A model generated the notes under the pieces. The model was not told the origin of the DNA. It saw nothing but the letters and a program-made list of their open reading frames with translations, and made no database searches. From the NCBI GenBank assembly GCA_045531205.1, contig JAZSDN010000104.1:62001-126000 (forward strand): 64,000 nucleotides of DNA, given 5' to 3'. Both the position numbers and the translations under genes were made by a program. Positions 52,855 through 62,557 of this stretch are shown here, in pieces; positions within the stretch are counted from its first letter, which is position 1, and each line of letters opens with the position of its first letter. Origin of the DNA: JAZNQL01 sp045531205 (GTDB taxonomy: Bacteria; Bacillota; Clostridia; UMGS1883; UMGS1540).

Positions 52855-53739
52855 ATGTATGAGAAGTCTATAGAAGAAATACCGCGTCTGCCTTTTCAGG
52901 CTTTTGTTTTTGGTCCTATAGAAGGAGCACAGATGTGCGAAGCTCATTTTCATAACCAGGTTGAAATTTTGTATGGGATTTCGGGCAAATGCAATGTTTA
53001 TGTAAATGAAAAAAGCTTTGTTCTTTCAAAAGGCGATTTAATATTTATAAATCCCGGCGAGGTACACCAGATTACTGCATACGAGCCTTCAAGCTATGCG
53101 GTGTTTATGTTCTATACCGATATTTTATATACAAGCAGTTCTGACTTTTTTGAAATAATGTATACCTTGCCCATTATTATGGACCACCCGGCGTGGCAAA
53201 GATTTTTCAGCAAAGAAATAATCGAAAAAACCTTTATACCCGAGTCAATGCTTGATGCCTGCCGTGAATTTAAAGATAAAAATCACGGGTTTGAGCTTGC
53301 AGTGAAGGTGCACATATACAAAGTGTTTTTATGGATTATGCGTTATTATCACAGTAATAATCCCGATGCAACCGAGATAAACCGCGTTTCAGCCGACGAT
53401 TTATCGAGATTACAGATAATTTTTGATTATGTTGAAAAAAATTATCAGTACGAAATAGGGATTGAAGATGCGGCAAAACTGTGTAATTTAAGCTATAACT
53501 ATTTTTCAAAGTTTTTTAAAACAGTTACATCAAAAAATTTTACCGATTATCTTGCACAGGTAAGAATTAAGGCTGCAGAAAAGCTTTTAACAACCACAAA
53601 ACAAAGTATAACCGAAATTGCACAGAATGTAGGTTTTTCAACTTCGAGCTATTTTATTTCGCAGTTTAAAAAGCAGAATAACATAACACCCAGTAATTAC
53701 CGCAAAAACTATGTAACGTCTGAAATTATATTACCATAG
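52855..53739 (+). CDS. AraC-family transcriptional regulator
   Basis: The ATG at 52855 follows AAAGGA; a GTG nine bases earlier is too close to that site. The 294-residue protein has an N-terminal cupin arm (FHNQVEILYGISGKC, INPGEVHQITAYEP) and two C-terminal helix-turn-helix units ending SSYFISQFKKQNNITPSNYRK. It is divergent from the GH63-like gene and probably activates it in response to a sugar. Confidence 0.88.
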   Translation: MYEKSIEEIPRLPFQAFVFGPIEGAQMCEAHFHNQVEILYGISGKCNVYVNEKSFVLSKGDLIFINPGEVHQITAYEPSSYAVFMFYTDILYTSSSDFFEIMYTLPIIMDHPAWQRFFSKEIIEKTFIPESMLDACREFKDKNHGFELAVKVHIYKVFLWIMRYYHSNNPDATEINRVSADDLSRLQIIFDYVEKNYQYEIGIEDAAKLCNLSYNYFSKFFKTVTSKNFTDYLAQVRIKAAEKLLTTTKQSITEIAQNVGFSTSSYFISQFKKQNNITPSNYRKNYVTSEIILP

Positions 53740-53794
53740 CATAAAAAAATAGGATACAAATATTTTAACTAAAAATATCAAAATTCCAATATTT

Positions 53795-53830
53795 AAAGGC
53801 TTTATAAGTCGGAGGACTTATAAAGCCTTT
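53795..53830. terminator. stem-loop between AraC and LOG-family genes
   Basis: AAAGGCTTTATAAGT pairs exactly with ACTTATAAAGCCTTT around a six-base loop. The right arm includes the last codons of the minus-strand LOG gene. T-tracts are weak on both sides. Confidence 0.7.
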
Positions 53831-54378
53831 ACTGTTGTAAAAAGGTCTGTTAATTTCTTATCATCAATACTTTCTATAACATCAAAAAGATTATACACTT
53901 CTTTTGATATGGCGTTTTGCTCTACCAAAGAATCAATTAAACAAAGAAGCGAGTTATAAAATCCGTCGTGATTAAAAATTACTATAGGCACATCAAGACG
54001 GTTTAAATATTTAAGAGTAAGCACCTGGAAAAATTCATCCAACGTACCCATTCCGCCGGGAACAATAATAAAAACATCGGCATGCTTTTCCATAAGCGTT
54101 TTCCGTTCGGCCATGGTTTCAACTATTACTGTGTTGTCACAGTCAAAAACCTCTTCGAATTCGCCCATAAAGGTGGGAGATATACCCATTATATACCCTT
54201 TTGAATCTCTTACACCTTCGGCAATGGCACCCATACAACCTGTTGCACCTGCACCGTACACCAAAGAAAATCCGTTATCTGTAATAATCCTGCCAAGCTT
54301 TTTAACCTGTTTTTTATGATGCTCGGAAATTTTTTCGCTTGCACCGCCAAACACGCAGGCATAATATTTTTTTGACAT
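53818..54378 (-). CDS. LOG-family (TIGR00730) nucleoside 5'-monophosphate phosphoribohydrolase
   Basis: The 186-residue Rossmann-fold protein has the LOG motif VPGGMGTLDEFFQ (PGGxGTxxE) plus LVYGAGATGCMGAIAEG. Members release the base from nucleoside monophosphates, including cytokinin ribotides. In bacteria the role is usually nucleotide salvage or is unknown. It has an AGGAGG site and follows the AI-2E-type transporter by 20 bases, at the end of the beta-glucuronidase-like operon. Confidence 0.88.
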   Translation of the reverse strand: MSKKYYACVFGGASEKISEHHKKQVKKLGRIITDNGFSLVYGAGATGCMGAIAEGVRDSKGYIMGISPTFMGEFEEVFDCDNTVIVETMAERKTLMEKHADVFIIVPGGMGTLDEFFQVLTLKYLNRLDVPIVIFNHDGFYNSLLCLIDSLVEQNAISKEVYNLFDVIESIDDKKLTDLFTTVKAL

Positions 54379-54398
54379 AATAACCTCCTTAAAAAAGT

Positions 54399-55511
54399 TT
54401 ATATGTTGCTTTTAGTTTTTATATCGTCAGCTATAAGTGAGTATATAGCAGAAGTAAGCGGAACACCTATAAGCATTCCCGGGATTCCAAAAAGGCTGCC
54501 GAAAATGGTTATTGCGGCAAGAACAAATACTGCGGGAAGACCAAGCTTTTCGCCCACTACTTTAGGATATATAAGGTTTCCTTCGATTTGCTGGAGCACA
54601 ATGATAAATAAAATAAAAAGCAAAGCCTTTATTGGTGATACTGTTAAAATCATAATGGCACCAATACCTGCTCCAATATATGCACCTGCTATGGGAATAA
54701 GAGCAGTAAAGCCTATTAAGGTTCCTATCATTATAGCGTAGGGGAATCTGAAAATAAGCATCCCTATTATACACAAAACACCTAAAATAACAGCCTCTGT
54801 GCACTGACCTACTATATAGCCGTAAAAACTTTTGTTAAAAACAGATATAACATATTTGGTTTTAGCATAAATTTTTTTAGGCATATAATTTGCCATAACC
54901 TTTTTAAGTTTGCGGGAAAGACTTTCTTTTCCTGCAAGAATGTATATAGAAAAAATTATGCCTATAATTATTGTTGCCGTCAGCGAAATTATAGAGGTTA
55001 TAGCTGCAAAAATAGTTTCTGCGGCATTGCCTATTCCGCTTGTTAAAACACTTATTATTTTACTTGCGTAATCACGCCAGTCTACGCCCGAAAGAGTTTT
55101 TTCAATAGTGTCGGGCAAAACCTTTGTAAAGGTTTCGTTTTGCATAAGCTTTTCAACAGCAGGAGGTATTTCCGAAAGTAAAAGCTTTACGCAGGAAACA
55201 AGCTCAGGGATAACCAAAAGTATTATTAGTGCAATAATTGCAAATAAGGTAAATATTGCAGCTGTAAGGCAAACAGGCCGTTTTGTTTTTATAACCCATT
55301 TTTTGCCCGAAAGCTTTTTCAAATAATGCTTTTCGTAAAAAGACATAAGAATATTAAGTATATATGCTATCACGCAGCCGATAATCAAAGGTGTAACTGC
55401 GGGAATAAGCTTTATAAGAAAAGCTTCAAATCCTGCCCAGTAGTGGATACATAAAAACAGAATAAAAATACTTATAAGTATATATATCCAGTTTTTTTTG
55501 TCAAATTTCAT
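54399..55511 (-). CDS. AI-2E-family (UPF0118) transporter
   Basis: The 370-residue protein has about eight membrane segments and the family pattern: IGCVIAYILNILMSFYEK at the N-terminus, a GNAAETIFAAITSIISLTAT region, and the C-terminal GLPAVFVLAAITIFGSLFGIPGMLIGVPL. Members transport diverse solutes (autoinducer-2, Na+/H+); the assignment to a solute is open. An AAGGAGA site is present, and it lies 12 bases after the PstS-like gene. Confidence 0.9.
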   Translation of the reverse strand: MKFDKKNWIYILISIFILFLCIHYWAGFEAFLIKLIPAVTPLIIGCVIAYILNILMSFYEKHYLKKLSGKKWVIKTKRPVCLTAAIFTLFAIIALIILLVIPELVSCVKLLLSEIPPAVEKLMQNETFTKVLPDTIEKTLSGVDWRDYASKIISVLTSGIGNAAETIFAAITSIISLTATIIIGIIFSIYILAGKESLSRKLKKVMANYMPKKIYAKTKYVISVFNKSFYGYIVGQCTEAVILGVLCIIGMLIFRFPYAIMIGTLIGFTALIPIAGAYIGAGIGAIMILTVSPIKALLFILFIIVLQQIEGNLIYPKVVGEKLGLPAVFVLAAITIFGSLFGIPGMLIGVPLTSAIYSLIADDIKTKSNI

Positions 55512-55523
55512 ATTTTAGTCTCC

Positions 55524-57206
55524 TTAATTTAACTTTCCGTATCCTGCAAGCTCAACACACGCTTGACCTGCCTTTGTAAGCATAAATTCAGCCATCTTTC
55601 TTGCGGGAGAATCTTCAGGTGTATCTTTTCTTAAAACAATGTAGCTGTTGCTTGATAAAGGATATGTTCCGTCTGCAATAGTCTTATCTGTGGGATACAC
55701 TCCGTCAATAGCTAAAAGCTTAAGCTTTGTTTTTGTGTTGTAAAAAAGGTCCATATTATTAAAATAATAATATATGCTGTAGCCAAGACCATATCCTGCA
55801 GGATTTTCTGTTTTTGCACTCATAACATCGGTAAGTATATTCGACATGGTTTCTGATGTTTCCTTTTGTACTTCGGGATGTATATTATTTCCGTTTAAAA
55901 AATACTTTTCCATGTGGGAATGAGAACCACTGTCGGTATTACGGCAGTAAGGATAAATAAGAGCATCAGCACCGCCAAGTTGCGACCAGTTTTCGTAAGC
56001 GTTATTTACATAAATATTGCTTATCTGTTCTTTAGTTAAACCTGTTGATGGGTTTTCGGCATTTGTAAAGAAAATCATAGCATCGTAAGCTATGGGTATA
56101 AGCTCAAGCTCAACTCCCTTTTCTTTTGCTAAATCAAGAATTTCGTTTGACGGATATATAGCAGCAAACAGCATATCCGCTTCGCCGTTTATAAGCTTTT
56201 GATAAGATGCATGGCTTTTGCTGTGCTTTTGCGGAAACTGCTTGTGAGAATAACCGTTATAAAAAAGATTCTGGTAAACTGCTTCTGTAAAAGGATAGCT
56301 TGAGGTTGAACCGTCAATAACAGGCATTTGTGCATCAAAGCCATATTGAATTGCTAAATCCGACGCATAAAGCTGACAGCTTTTTGCAGTATTACTTAAT
56401 ATATATGCTACATCATATCTTGTAGCAGGCTTTTGAGGGTTTAAAATTCTTTTGGGGTTTTCGGGGTCTGAATTTTCTGCATCCGATATATAGTTTGCAC
56501 CCACATAATCGTAAGCTTCCTTTGCCCAGTCGGATATTTTATCTTTATCGGTTGCGGTTAAGCTTCCTGGTCTTGGGCATCTTAAATCTGCAAACTTTAA
56601 AGCCCTGCAAACCATAACTGTAATTTCTTCACGGGTAACATTGCGATGAGGCTCAAAGGTATATGCAGAGGTACCTTCTATAATTTTGCATTTATACGCA
56701 CTCATTACTACGCTGTAAAACCACGAATCTTTTGAAACATCCTCAAAATGTACTATGGCGTTTGAGTTTTGCATACTTTCAAGACCCAAAAATCTCATAA
56801 CCATTGCGGTGGCTTCGGCACGGGTAACGTTGTCAAAGGGCTTTGCTTCTCCTTTTTCGTTGCCCTTTATAACCCCTGTTTTTGCTAGAGCTTGCATAGC
56901 GTGAAATTCGTAATGTGATGAATCGTAGTCGGCAAACTTTATATCTTCGGGAACAAAAGCCTCAATTTCTCTGTCCTTATTTTCGTAAGGAACGGTTGCA
57001 TAGATATATCCGTTATAGTAAGCAGAAAGAGTTATAGGCTCTTTTGAATCTTTGTATCTTGCATAGGTTTTCCACGAATCGTTGTCTTTTATATCGTCGG
57101 GGAAGGGTATTTTAAAAGTTTCAAAGGTTTTGTCCGTTGCCAAAGCAGTAATACAAAATGACATCATAAGCATCACTGAAAAAATAACACATAACAATTT
57201 TTTCAT
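55524..57206 (-). CDS. SLH-anchored PstS-like substrate-binding protein
   Basis: The 560-residue protein has a signal peptide (1-23), a short sandwich, and SLH repeats (about 93-140, 147-200 and 210-265, with VTRAEA, VTREEI and ATRYDV motifs). From about residue 280 to the end it is a periplasmic-binding-protein domain of the PstS type (SYPFTEAVYQNLF, GLTKEQISNIYVNNAYENW, RNTDSGSHSHMEKYF). In Gram-positives PstS is normally a lipoprotein next to pstCAB; here there is no lipobox and no transporter. It may bind phosphate or another oxyanion at the wall. An AAGGAGG site precedes ATG. Confidence 0.87.
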   Translation of the reverse strand: MKKLLCVIFSVMLMMSFCITALATDKTFETFKIPFPDDIKDNDSWKTYARYKDSKEPITLSAYYNGYIYATVPYENKDREIEAFVPEDIKFADYDSSHYEFHAMQALAKTGVIKGNEKGEAKPFDNVTRAEATAMVMRFLGLESMQNSNAIVHFEDVSKDSWFYSVVMSAYKCKIIEGTSAYTFEPHRNVTREEITVMVCRALKFADLRCPRPGSLTATDKDKISDWAKEAYDYVGANYISDAENSDPENPKRILNPQKPATRYDVAYILSNTAKSCQLYASDLAIQYGFDAQMPVIDGSTSSYPFTEAVYQNLFYNGYSHKQFPQKHSKSHASYQKLINGEADMLFAAIYPSNEILDLAKEKGVELELIPIAYDAMIFFTNAENPSTGLTKEQISNIYVNNAYENWSQLGGADALIYPYCRNTDSGSHSHMEKYFLNGNNIHPEVQKETSETMSNILTDVMSAKTENPAGYGLGYSIYYYFNNMDLFYNTKTKLKLLAIDGVYPTDKTIADGTYPLSSNSYIVLRKDTPEDSPARKMAEFMLTKAGQACVELAGYGKLN

Positions 57207-57218
57207 AAAAAAACCTCC

Positions 57219-57545
57219 TTAATTAAAATCTATAAGGCGTGAGCCTTTAAATTTCAGTATTCCTTTTTGACCTTGATTGTATCCGTTATAAGAAAATTCA
57301 GACACTTCAAATGTAAGTTTTTTATTTTCACACAAAAATGTTACTAAATATACTTCTTTAACATAAGGTGCAAAACTTTTTCCATATACATTTTTTGTAT
57401 GACACTCTTTTTTAAAAACAGTGGCAGAAAGCTCTGTTTCTTTTGAAAACAAGTTTTTTAAAATGCGTATCAAAATTCCTGCAAAAATAACAAAAGCCAC
57501 CAATATAAAAACACAGTTTATTATGTTGCCTGAAATATTTGCCAT
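57219..57545 (-). CDS. DUF2500-like small membrane protein
   Basis: The 108-residue product has one N-terminal membrane segment (about 8-30) and a soluble beta-domain (ELSATVFKKE, VYLVTFLCENKKLTFEVSE, GQKGILKFKGSRLIDF) like DUF2500 proteins. The function is unknown. The ATG at 57545 is chosen because AAGGA lies ten bases upstream. The site is formed by the last codons of the GH2 gene, whose stop is only three bases before the ATG, so the two are translationally coupled. Confidence 0.75.
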   Translation of the reverse strand: MANISGNIINCVFILVAFVIFAGILIRILKNLFSKETELSATVFKKECHTKNVYGKSFAPYVKEVYLVTFLCENKKLTFEVSEFSYNGYNQGQKGILKFKGSRLIDFN

Positions 57546-57550
57546 ATTTA

Positions 57551-59329
57551 TCAATCCTTTTTAAAAGCGTTTTCCATTTTTGCATTTTTGGTATAGTTAA
57601 AAATAAGGGTTTCGTAATGGGGGAAAACTTTTTTTAGATGTTCGCCGTATATTTTTTGTACAGTACGGTAGGCACGTTTTGGATGGCGGTATTCGTTAAG
57701 GATGCCCTTGTTATTATAGCCCCTGGGACGTGAAATCTCAAATTCAACTGCCGAGCGGTTATCGCAGAACTGCCATATATATGTGCCCGAAATTCTGTCG
57801 TTATTCAAAAGCTGATTCAATGTAAATTCAAGGCAGTCTGCCTGATAGTCCTCTGACCAGCGCAAGGATTCAAAGGTATTTGTTCCCATAAGTGCCGCAA
57901 CGCCGAACTCTGTCATTAAAAATGGTTTGTCAAGAGAGTCACACTCTTTAAGAATTTGCTTATACTCTTCCATAAACGAGTTCCAGTCGCCGTCTTCTGC
58001 GGGGAAGTACCAGCCTATATAATGATTTAAGCATACAATATCGGCAAGAGAATAACAAATTTCTTTATTTTCAAAAATGCCTACTTTATTGCTTACATAG
58101 CTTACAAGCTTTGAAGAATCAAGGCTTTTGGCAAGCTCTATCATTTTTTTGGTAACTTCATAGCCTTCTTTTGTGTTTGTTGCACATTCGTTATGCATGC
58201 TTAATACAATTATGCTTGGATGATGAAAGGCTTCTTTTATCATTTCTTCTTCTATTTTAAGAGCTCTTTGCAGGGCCGTTTCGTTTGACATTGCCTCGGC
58301 ACTTCTGTTCCATGCGGGTACTTCTGTCCAAAAAAGCATGCCAATCTCGTCGCAGTAATCGGCAGTTTCGCGGCTGTTAGGATAATGACTTGTTCTTATT
58401 GCGTTGCAATTTAAATTTTTTATAATATCAATATCTCTTTTAATAAGACTAAACGGCATTGAAAAGCCAAAATCGGGATGTTCTTCGTGGCGGTTTACAC
58501 CGAGAATTTTTATTTTTTCGCCGTTTAACAATATGTCAGTTCCGCGTGTTTTTATTTCTCTGAAGCCTATACGTTCAATAATATCCTCGTTGCCGAAAAC
58601 AAGCTTTACATAATATAACGCAGGATTATATATACCCCATAGCTTTATATCGTGCAGGTCAAAAGAAATATTAAGCTCTTCTTCGCCGTTTACAGAAACG
58701 GGAGTACTGTAGAACTTTTGGTCATTAACATAAACCTCAAGATTTTCGGATACGGGGGCAAATGTTTTAATACTGGTTTGTATATTAAGGCTTACGTCCT
58801 TTAAAGAATCTTTGAATTCATAGGATATTTTATAGTCTTTTATAAAAGCACTTGAAAGCTCTCTTATTTGCACGTCGCGTGCAATTCCGCCGTAGTTAAA
58901 CCAGTCAACACGGCTTAAAGGATATGTATCCAGCATATTTACAAAGTTATTAACTCTTACTGTAAGGGTATGCTTTTGACCTGATAAATTGTTAACCTCA
59001 AAGCCAAAGGGCAAAAAGCCGCCGTAATGATTTCCAAGATGCTTGCCGTCAAGATATACATCGGCTTCATTTTGAACGGCTTCAAAATTTATATATATGT
59101 TTGATGCACTTGTTTCGAATGTTGTTTTATACCATGCAGTACCTGTGTATCTGAAAAGGTCAACCTCCATGTTCCAGCACGAAGGAACTGTTATTTTACG
59201 TTTTTTTTCGGGGAAATTTTCGTACCACTTTTCTTTTATACCAACATCGTTTGGGTCTAAAGCAAAATCCCACATTTTATCAATAGAAATAAACTTTGCA
59301 AAGCTATTTTGTTTAAATAAGCGTCCCAT
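57551..59329 (-). CDS. GH2-family beta-glucuronidase-like enzyme
   Basis: The 592-residue protein shows the GH2 order: sugar-binding sandwich (about 1-170), Ig-like sandwich (170-265) and TIM barrel (265-592) with GVNRHEEHPDFG, the acid/base in SMHNECATN (E381) and the nucleophile in LMTEFGVAA (E474). The segment RGYNNKGI carries an N-x-K pair, which in beta-glucuronidases contacts the uronate carboxylate; a related uronidase activity is possible. It has no signal peptide. An AAGGAG site is present, and it is the first gene of a five-gene operon. Confidence 0.9.
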   Translation of the reverse strand: MGRLFKQNSFAKFISIDKMWDFALDPNDVGIKEKWYENFPEKKRKITVPSCWNMEVDLFRYTGTAWYKTTFETSASNIYINFEAVQNEADVYLDGKHLGNHYGGFLPFGFEVNNLSGQKHTLTVRVNNFVNMLDTYPLSRVDWFNYGGIARDVQIRELSSAFIKDYKISYEFKDSLKDVSLNIQTSIKTFAPVSENLEVYVNDQKFYSTPVSVNGEEELNISFDLHDIKLWGIYNPALYYVKLVFGNEDIIERIGFREIKTRGTDILLNGEKIKILGVNRHEEHPDFGFSMPFSLIKRDIDIIKNLNCNAIRTSHYPNSRETADYCDEIGMLFWTEVPAWNRSAEAMSNETALQRALKIEEEMIKEAFHHPSIIVLSMHNECATNTKEGYEVTKKMIELAKSLDSSKLVSYVSNKVGIFENKEICYSLADIVCLNHYIGWYFPAEDGDWNSFMEEYKQILKECDSLDKPFLMTEFGVAALMGTNTFESLRWSEDYQADCLEFTLNQLLNNDRISGTYIWQFCDNRSAVEFEISRPRGYNNKGILNEYRHPKRAYRTVQKIYGEHLKKVFPHYETLIFNYTKNAKMENAFKKD

Positions 59330-59382
59330 TTTTCAAACTCCTTCTCAATAAAGCTTTTCGAGCATATATAATTTACAGCTAA

Positions 59383-59412
59383 ATTATACTCCATGCAAGT
59401 GTTTTATGTCAA
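59383..59412 (-). promoter_or_regulatory. sigma-A promoter of the GH2 operon
   Basis: The minus strand has TTGACA and TATAAT with an 18-base spacer, about 55 bases before the GH2 start codon. Confidence 0.78.
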
Positions 59413-59451
59413 TAGAATACAGAATATAAAGTTTAAAAAATACAGCGTTTA

Positions 59452-59480
59452 TTGACAAAAAAGAGTAACTGTGATAAAGT
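59452..59480 (+). promoter_or_regulatory. sigma-A promoter of the GH92 operon
   Basis: TTGACA and TAAAGT are separated by 17 bases, 32 bases before the GH92 start codon. Confidence 0.75.
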
Positions 59481-59511
59481 ATTTTAGGAAGAATTTGAGA
59501 GGAGAAAAAAA

Positions 59512-61605
59512 ATGAAAAAAGACTATTGTAAATATGTTGATGTTTTTTACGGAAACGGAGAAGTAGACCATTTTGCAACAGAAGGACTTTCTTCAAAATG
59601 GTTTTATATAAAAGCACTTTGCGGGAATACAATTCCTCATCCTGTGCTGCCCTTTGGCAAAATGTCGGTAGGACCATACAGCAGCGGATATCCTTCGGGC
59701 TACGGCACACATTATCCAAACAGCTGCGGAGGTATACAAAAGCTTTCTGACAAGCACACAATATGCGGCTTTTCGCATATTCATCATTCAGGTACAGGCG
59801 GTATAGGCTATTACTATAACTATGCCATAGTAACACCCTTTTATGGCGAAGATGAAAATATAAATAAGTACTACGAATTTGAGAATGAAACAGCATATCC
59901 CGGTTATTATTCTCTTTTGTTTAACGATGTTGAATGTGAGCTTACAGTAACAAAGGACACAGCCTACCACAGCTACAAATTCAAAAAGGATGGCGGAAGA
60001 ATAGCTGTTGATTTTTCAAACGACGGTCTTTCAAAGCTTTTTGGCGAAAGATTTTATGCCTACGCAAAAGAGGCACAGGTAATTAAAATATCCGATGATA
60101 CCGTATGCTTTGAAGGGATTTTGTCGGGCATAAAAATGTGTTTTTGCCTTAAGGTTGAGGCACAGAATGTAAAAAACAAACTGTTTGGCGAGTTTTGCGA
60201 AGGTACTTTTAAAATAGCAGACACACATAAAAAATTCGGTGCAATATTTGATTTTGAAGGGGATAGTGCCATTGTTAAGGTTTCTTATTCTACAATAAGC
60301 ACAGAAAAAGCAAAAGAAAATGTTGAGCGTTCTGTAAAATCCTTTGAAGAAGTTAAAAAAGATGCTTATGAAATATGGAACAAGCACCTTTCTGCCATTG
60401 ATATAGAAAGTAAAGACGAGGATTTTAAAAAGCTTTTTTATTCAAACTTCTATCATTCAATAGTAAAGCCCGTTGATATGACAGGAGAGGAAATTCTGGG
60501 CATTAAAGACGGAGTTGTTTCGGAATTTTCAACCTTCTGGGACCAGTATAAAACCCTGCTTCCTTTAATATTTACATTGTATGAAGATATGGGAAGTAAA
60601 ATTGTAGAAGGAATTAAAAATTTAAGCAGAGCTTTGGGCAAAACTCCGTGCAGTCTTGGTCTTACCAACATTTTCAGGTGCGAGGAGCAGGCAAAAATGC
60701 TTGCAATTTTTGCTTTGTGCGATGCATATTATGCAGACATCCCCGGAGTAAATAAGTCTTTAATTGAAGAATGCATAAAGAGAGAATTAGAAAGAGAAGA
60801 TTATAAAATATTCCTCGAAAAAGGCGTGTTTGAAAGATATACTCATATTCTTGACGTTACAGATGCTTGCCTTTGCGTTGCAGATATTACAGAGGATAAA
60901 GAACTTAAAGCATACCTTGAAAAGCTTGCCCAAAACTGGAAAAATGCTTATGATGCCGACGGAATAATGTCAGAAAAATCTCCCTATTACGAGGGCGACA
61001 GATATACCTATTCCTTCCGTTTGCAGAAAAATATAGATGAACGCATAGCCTTTGCAGGCGGAAGGGAAAGATTTATAGCATTGCTTGACGATTTCTTTGG
61101 CTTTAACAAAGAAAGCTTAAAGCAGATAACATATCTTAATGCTGATGAGGATATTGAAAATACACATTACCACCGCTTTGAAGGCTTTAATAACGAGTGC
61201 GATATGGAAACTCCTTATGCTTATATTTATGCAGGACGTCACGATAAAACCTGCGAAATAATACACGAAGGGGTTACAAAAGCCTTTACTCTTGGCAAAG
61301 GCGGATTACCCGGAAACAACGATTCGGGCGGATTATCTTCGTTTTATATGTGGAGCGTTTTAGGTCTTTTCCCCGTAAGCGGAAGCGGAACATTTTTAAT
61401 AGGCACTCCCCATGTAGAAAAGGCAACACTTAAGCTTTGGAACGGAAAAGAACTGCAAATATACACAAATAACCTTTCGGATAAAAACTACTATGTTGAA
61501 AGTGTTGAATTTAACGGAGAAAAGATTTGCGACTTTACAATAAATACACAAAAGCTTATGCAGGGCGGTAAAATTGTATTTAATATGACAGGAGAAGTAA
61601 AATGA
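59512..61605 (+). CDS. GH92-family alpha-mannosidase-like enzyme
   Basis: The 697-residue protein has GH92 hallmarks: HPVLPFGKMSVGPYSSGY, GFSHIHHSGTGGIGYYY, the barrel motif EFSTFWDQYKTLLPL and the C-terminal GNNDSGGLSSFYMWSVLGLFPVSGSGTF, shown here by its key part NNDSGGLSSFYMWS. GH92 enzymes are calcium-dependent inverting exo-alpha-mannosidases. This copy is somewhat short and has no signal peptide, unlike most Bacteroidetes GH92, so it would act on imported manno-oligosaccharides. It overlaps manA by ATGA, which supports mannose as a product. A GAGGAG site precedes ATG. Confidence 0.9.
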   Translation: MKKDYCKYVDVFYGNGEVDHFATEGLSSKWFYIKALCGNTIPHPVLPFGKMSVGPYSSGYPSGYGTHYPNSCGGIQKLSDKHTICGFSHIHHSGTGGIGYYYNYAIVTPFYGEDENINKYYEFENETAYPGYYSLLFNDVECELTVTKDTAYHSYKFKKDGGRIAVDFSNDGLSKLFGERFYAYAKEAQVIKISDDTVCFEGILSGIKMCFCLKVEAQNVKNKLFGEFCEGTFKIADTHKKFGAIFDFEGDSAIVKVSYSTISTEKAKENVERSVKSFEEVKKDAYEIWNKHLSAIDIESKDEDFKKLFYSNFYHSIVKPVDMTGEEILGIKDGVVSEFSTFWDQYKTLLPLIFTLYEDMGSKIVEGIKNLSRALGKTPCSLGLTNIFRCEEQAKMLAIFALCDAYYADIPGVNKSLIEECIKRELEREDYKIFLEKGVFERYTHILDVTDACLCVADITEDKELKAYLEKLAQNWKNAYDADGIMSEKSPYYEGDRYTYSFRLQKNIDERIAFAGGRERFIALLDDFFGFNKESLKQITYLNADEDIENTHYHRFEGFNNECDMETPYAYIYAGRHDKTCEIIHEGVTKAFTLGKGGLPGNNDSGGLSSFYMWSVLGLFPVSGSGTFLIGTPHVEKATLKLWNGKELQIYTNNLSDKNYYVESVEFNGEKICDFTINTQKLMQGGKIVFNMTGEVK

Positions 61606-62543
61606 AACCCTTAAAACTTATCCCTGCATATAAAGATTATATCTGGGGCGGAGAAAAATTAAAAACAAAGTACGGCAAAAAAACCGATATGTCACCCCTT
61701 GCCGAAAGCTGGGAGCTTTCATGTCATAAAGACGGGCACAGCATTATATCGGGCGGGGAATATGACGGAAAAACTCTTGAAACTTTTATAAAAGAAAACC
61801 CAAAAAGCTTAGGAAGTGCAGTATCGGGAAACGAGCTTCCAATACTTATAAAGCTTATTGATGCACAAGAAAGCTTAAGCGTTCAGGTGCATCCATCGGA
61901 TGAACAGGCAAAGCTTTGGGAAAACCAGAACGGCAAAACCGAAATGTGGTATGTTATTGATGCAGAAAATAACGCAAAAATAACTTACGGCGTAAAAAGC
62001 GATATAACAAAAGAAGAGCTTAAAAAAGCCATAGCCGAAAAAAGGGTTGAAGAGCTTTTAAACACCGTTCCATCCAAAAAAGGAGACGTATTTTTTGTTA
62101 AAGCAGGCACCATTCACGCAATAGGAAAAGGCAATGTTATTGCAGAAATTCAGCAAAACTCAAACGTAACCTATCGTCTTTATGATTACGGCAGAGTGGG
62201 CAAGGACGGAAAGGAACGCGAGCTTCATATTGAAAAAGGTGTAGCTTCGGCAAACTGCAACGCTATAACGCCAAAAGAAATTATTGATTTAGGTAATGGC
62301 GAAAGACTTATAGGAAAATGCGAATATTTTGCAACAAAAGAAATAAAGCTTTGCGGTGAAAAAGCTTTAATTGCAGACAAAAAAAGCTATCACGCTCTTT
62401 TGGCTGTAGAAGGAAGCCTTACGATAGAAGGAAAAGACTTTTCTATACAGATTAAAGCTCTTGACACTGTGTTTATACCCGCAGGACTTGGCGAATATAA
62501 ATTAAAAGGGACTGCAACTGTTCTTTTAACTTTTAATCCTTAA
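61602..62543 (+). CDS. manA: mannose-6-phosphate isomerase, class I
   Basis: The 313-residue cupin enzyme has IPAYKDYIWGGEKLK, the zinc motif LSVQVHPSDEQA and TEMWYVIDA, and later KAGTIHAIGKGNVIAEIQQ with a zinc His. It interconverts mannose 6-phosphate and fructose 6-phosphate, the step that joins mannose released by the overlapping GH92 gene to glycolysis. The length fits the short Firmicute form. Translational coupling by ATGA is clear. A mannose kinase or PTS is not in the window. Confidence 0.93.
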   Translation: MKPLKLIPAYKDYIWGGEKLKTKYGKKTDMSPLAESWELSCHKDGHSIISGGEYDGKTLETFIKENPKSLGSAVSGNELPILIKLIDAQESLSVQVHPSDEQAKLWENQNGKTEMWYVIDAENNAKITYGVKSDITKEELKKAIAEKRVEELLNTVPSKKGDVFFVKAGTIHAIGKGNVIAEIQQNSNVTYRLYDYGRVGKDGKERELHIEKGVASANCNAITPKEIIDLGNGERLIGKCEYFATKEIKLCGEKALIADKKSYHALLAVEGSLTIEGKDFSIQIKALDTVFIPAGLGEYKLKGTATVLLTFNP

Positions 62544-62557
62544 AAGGAGCTGTAACA

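Noticed and set aside
59384..59896. 170-codon minus-strand frame across the GH92 promoter and start
   Set aside because: It covers the divergent promoters of GH2 and GH92 and reads as low-complexity sequence.
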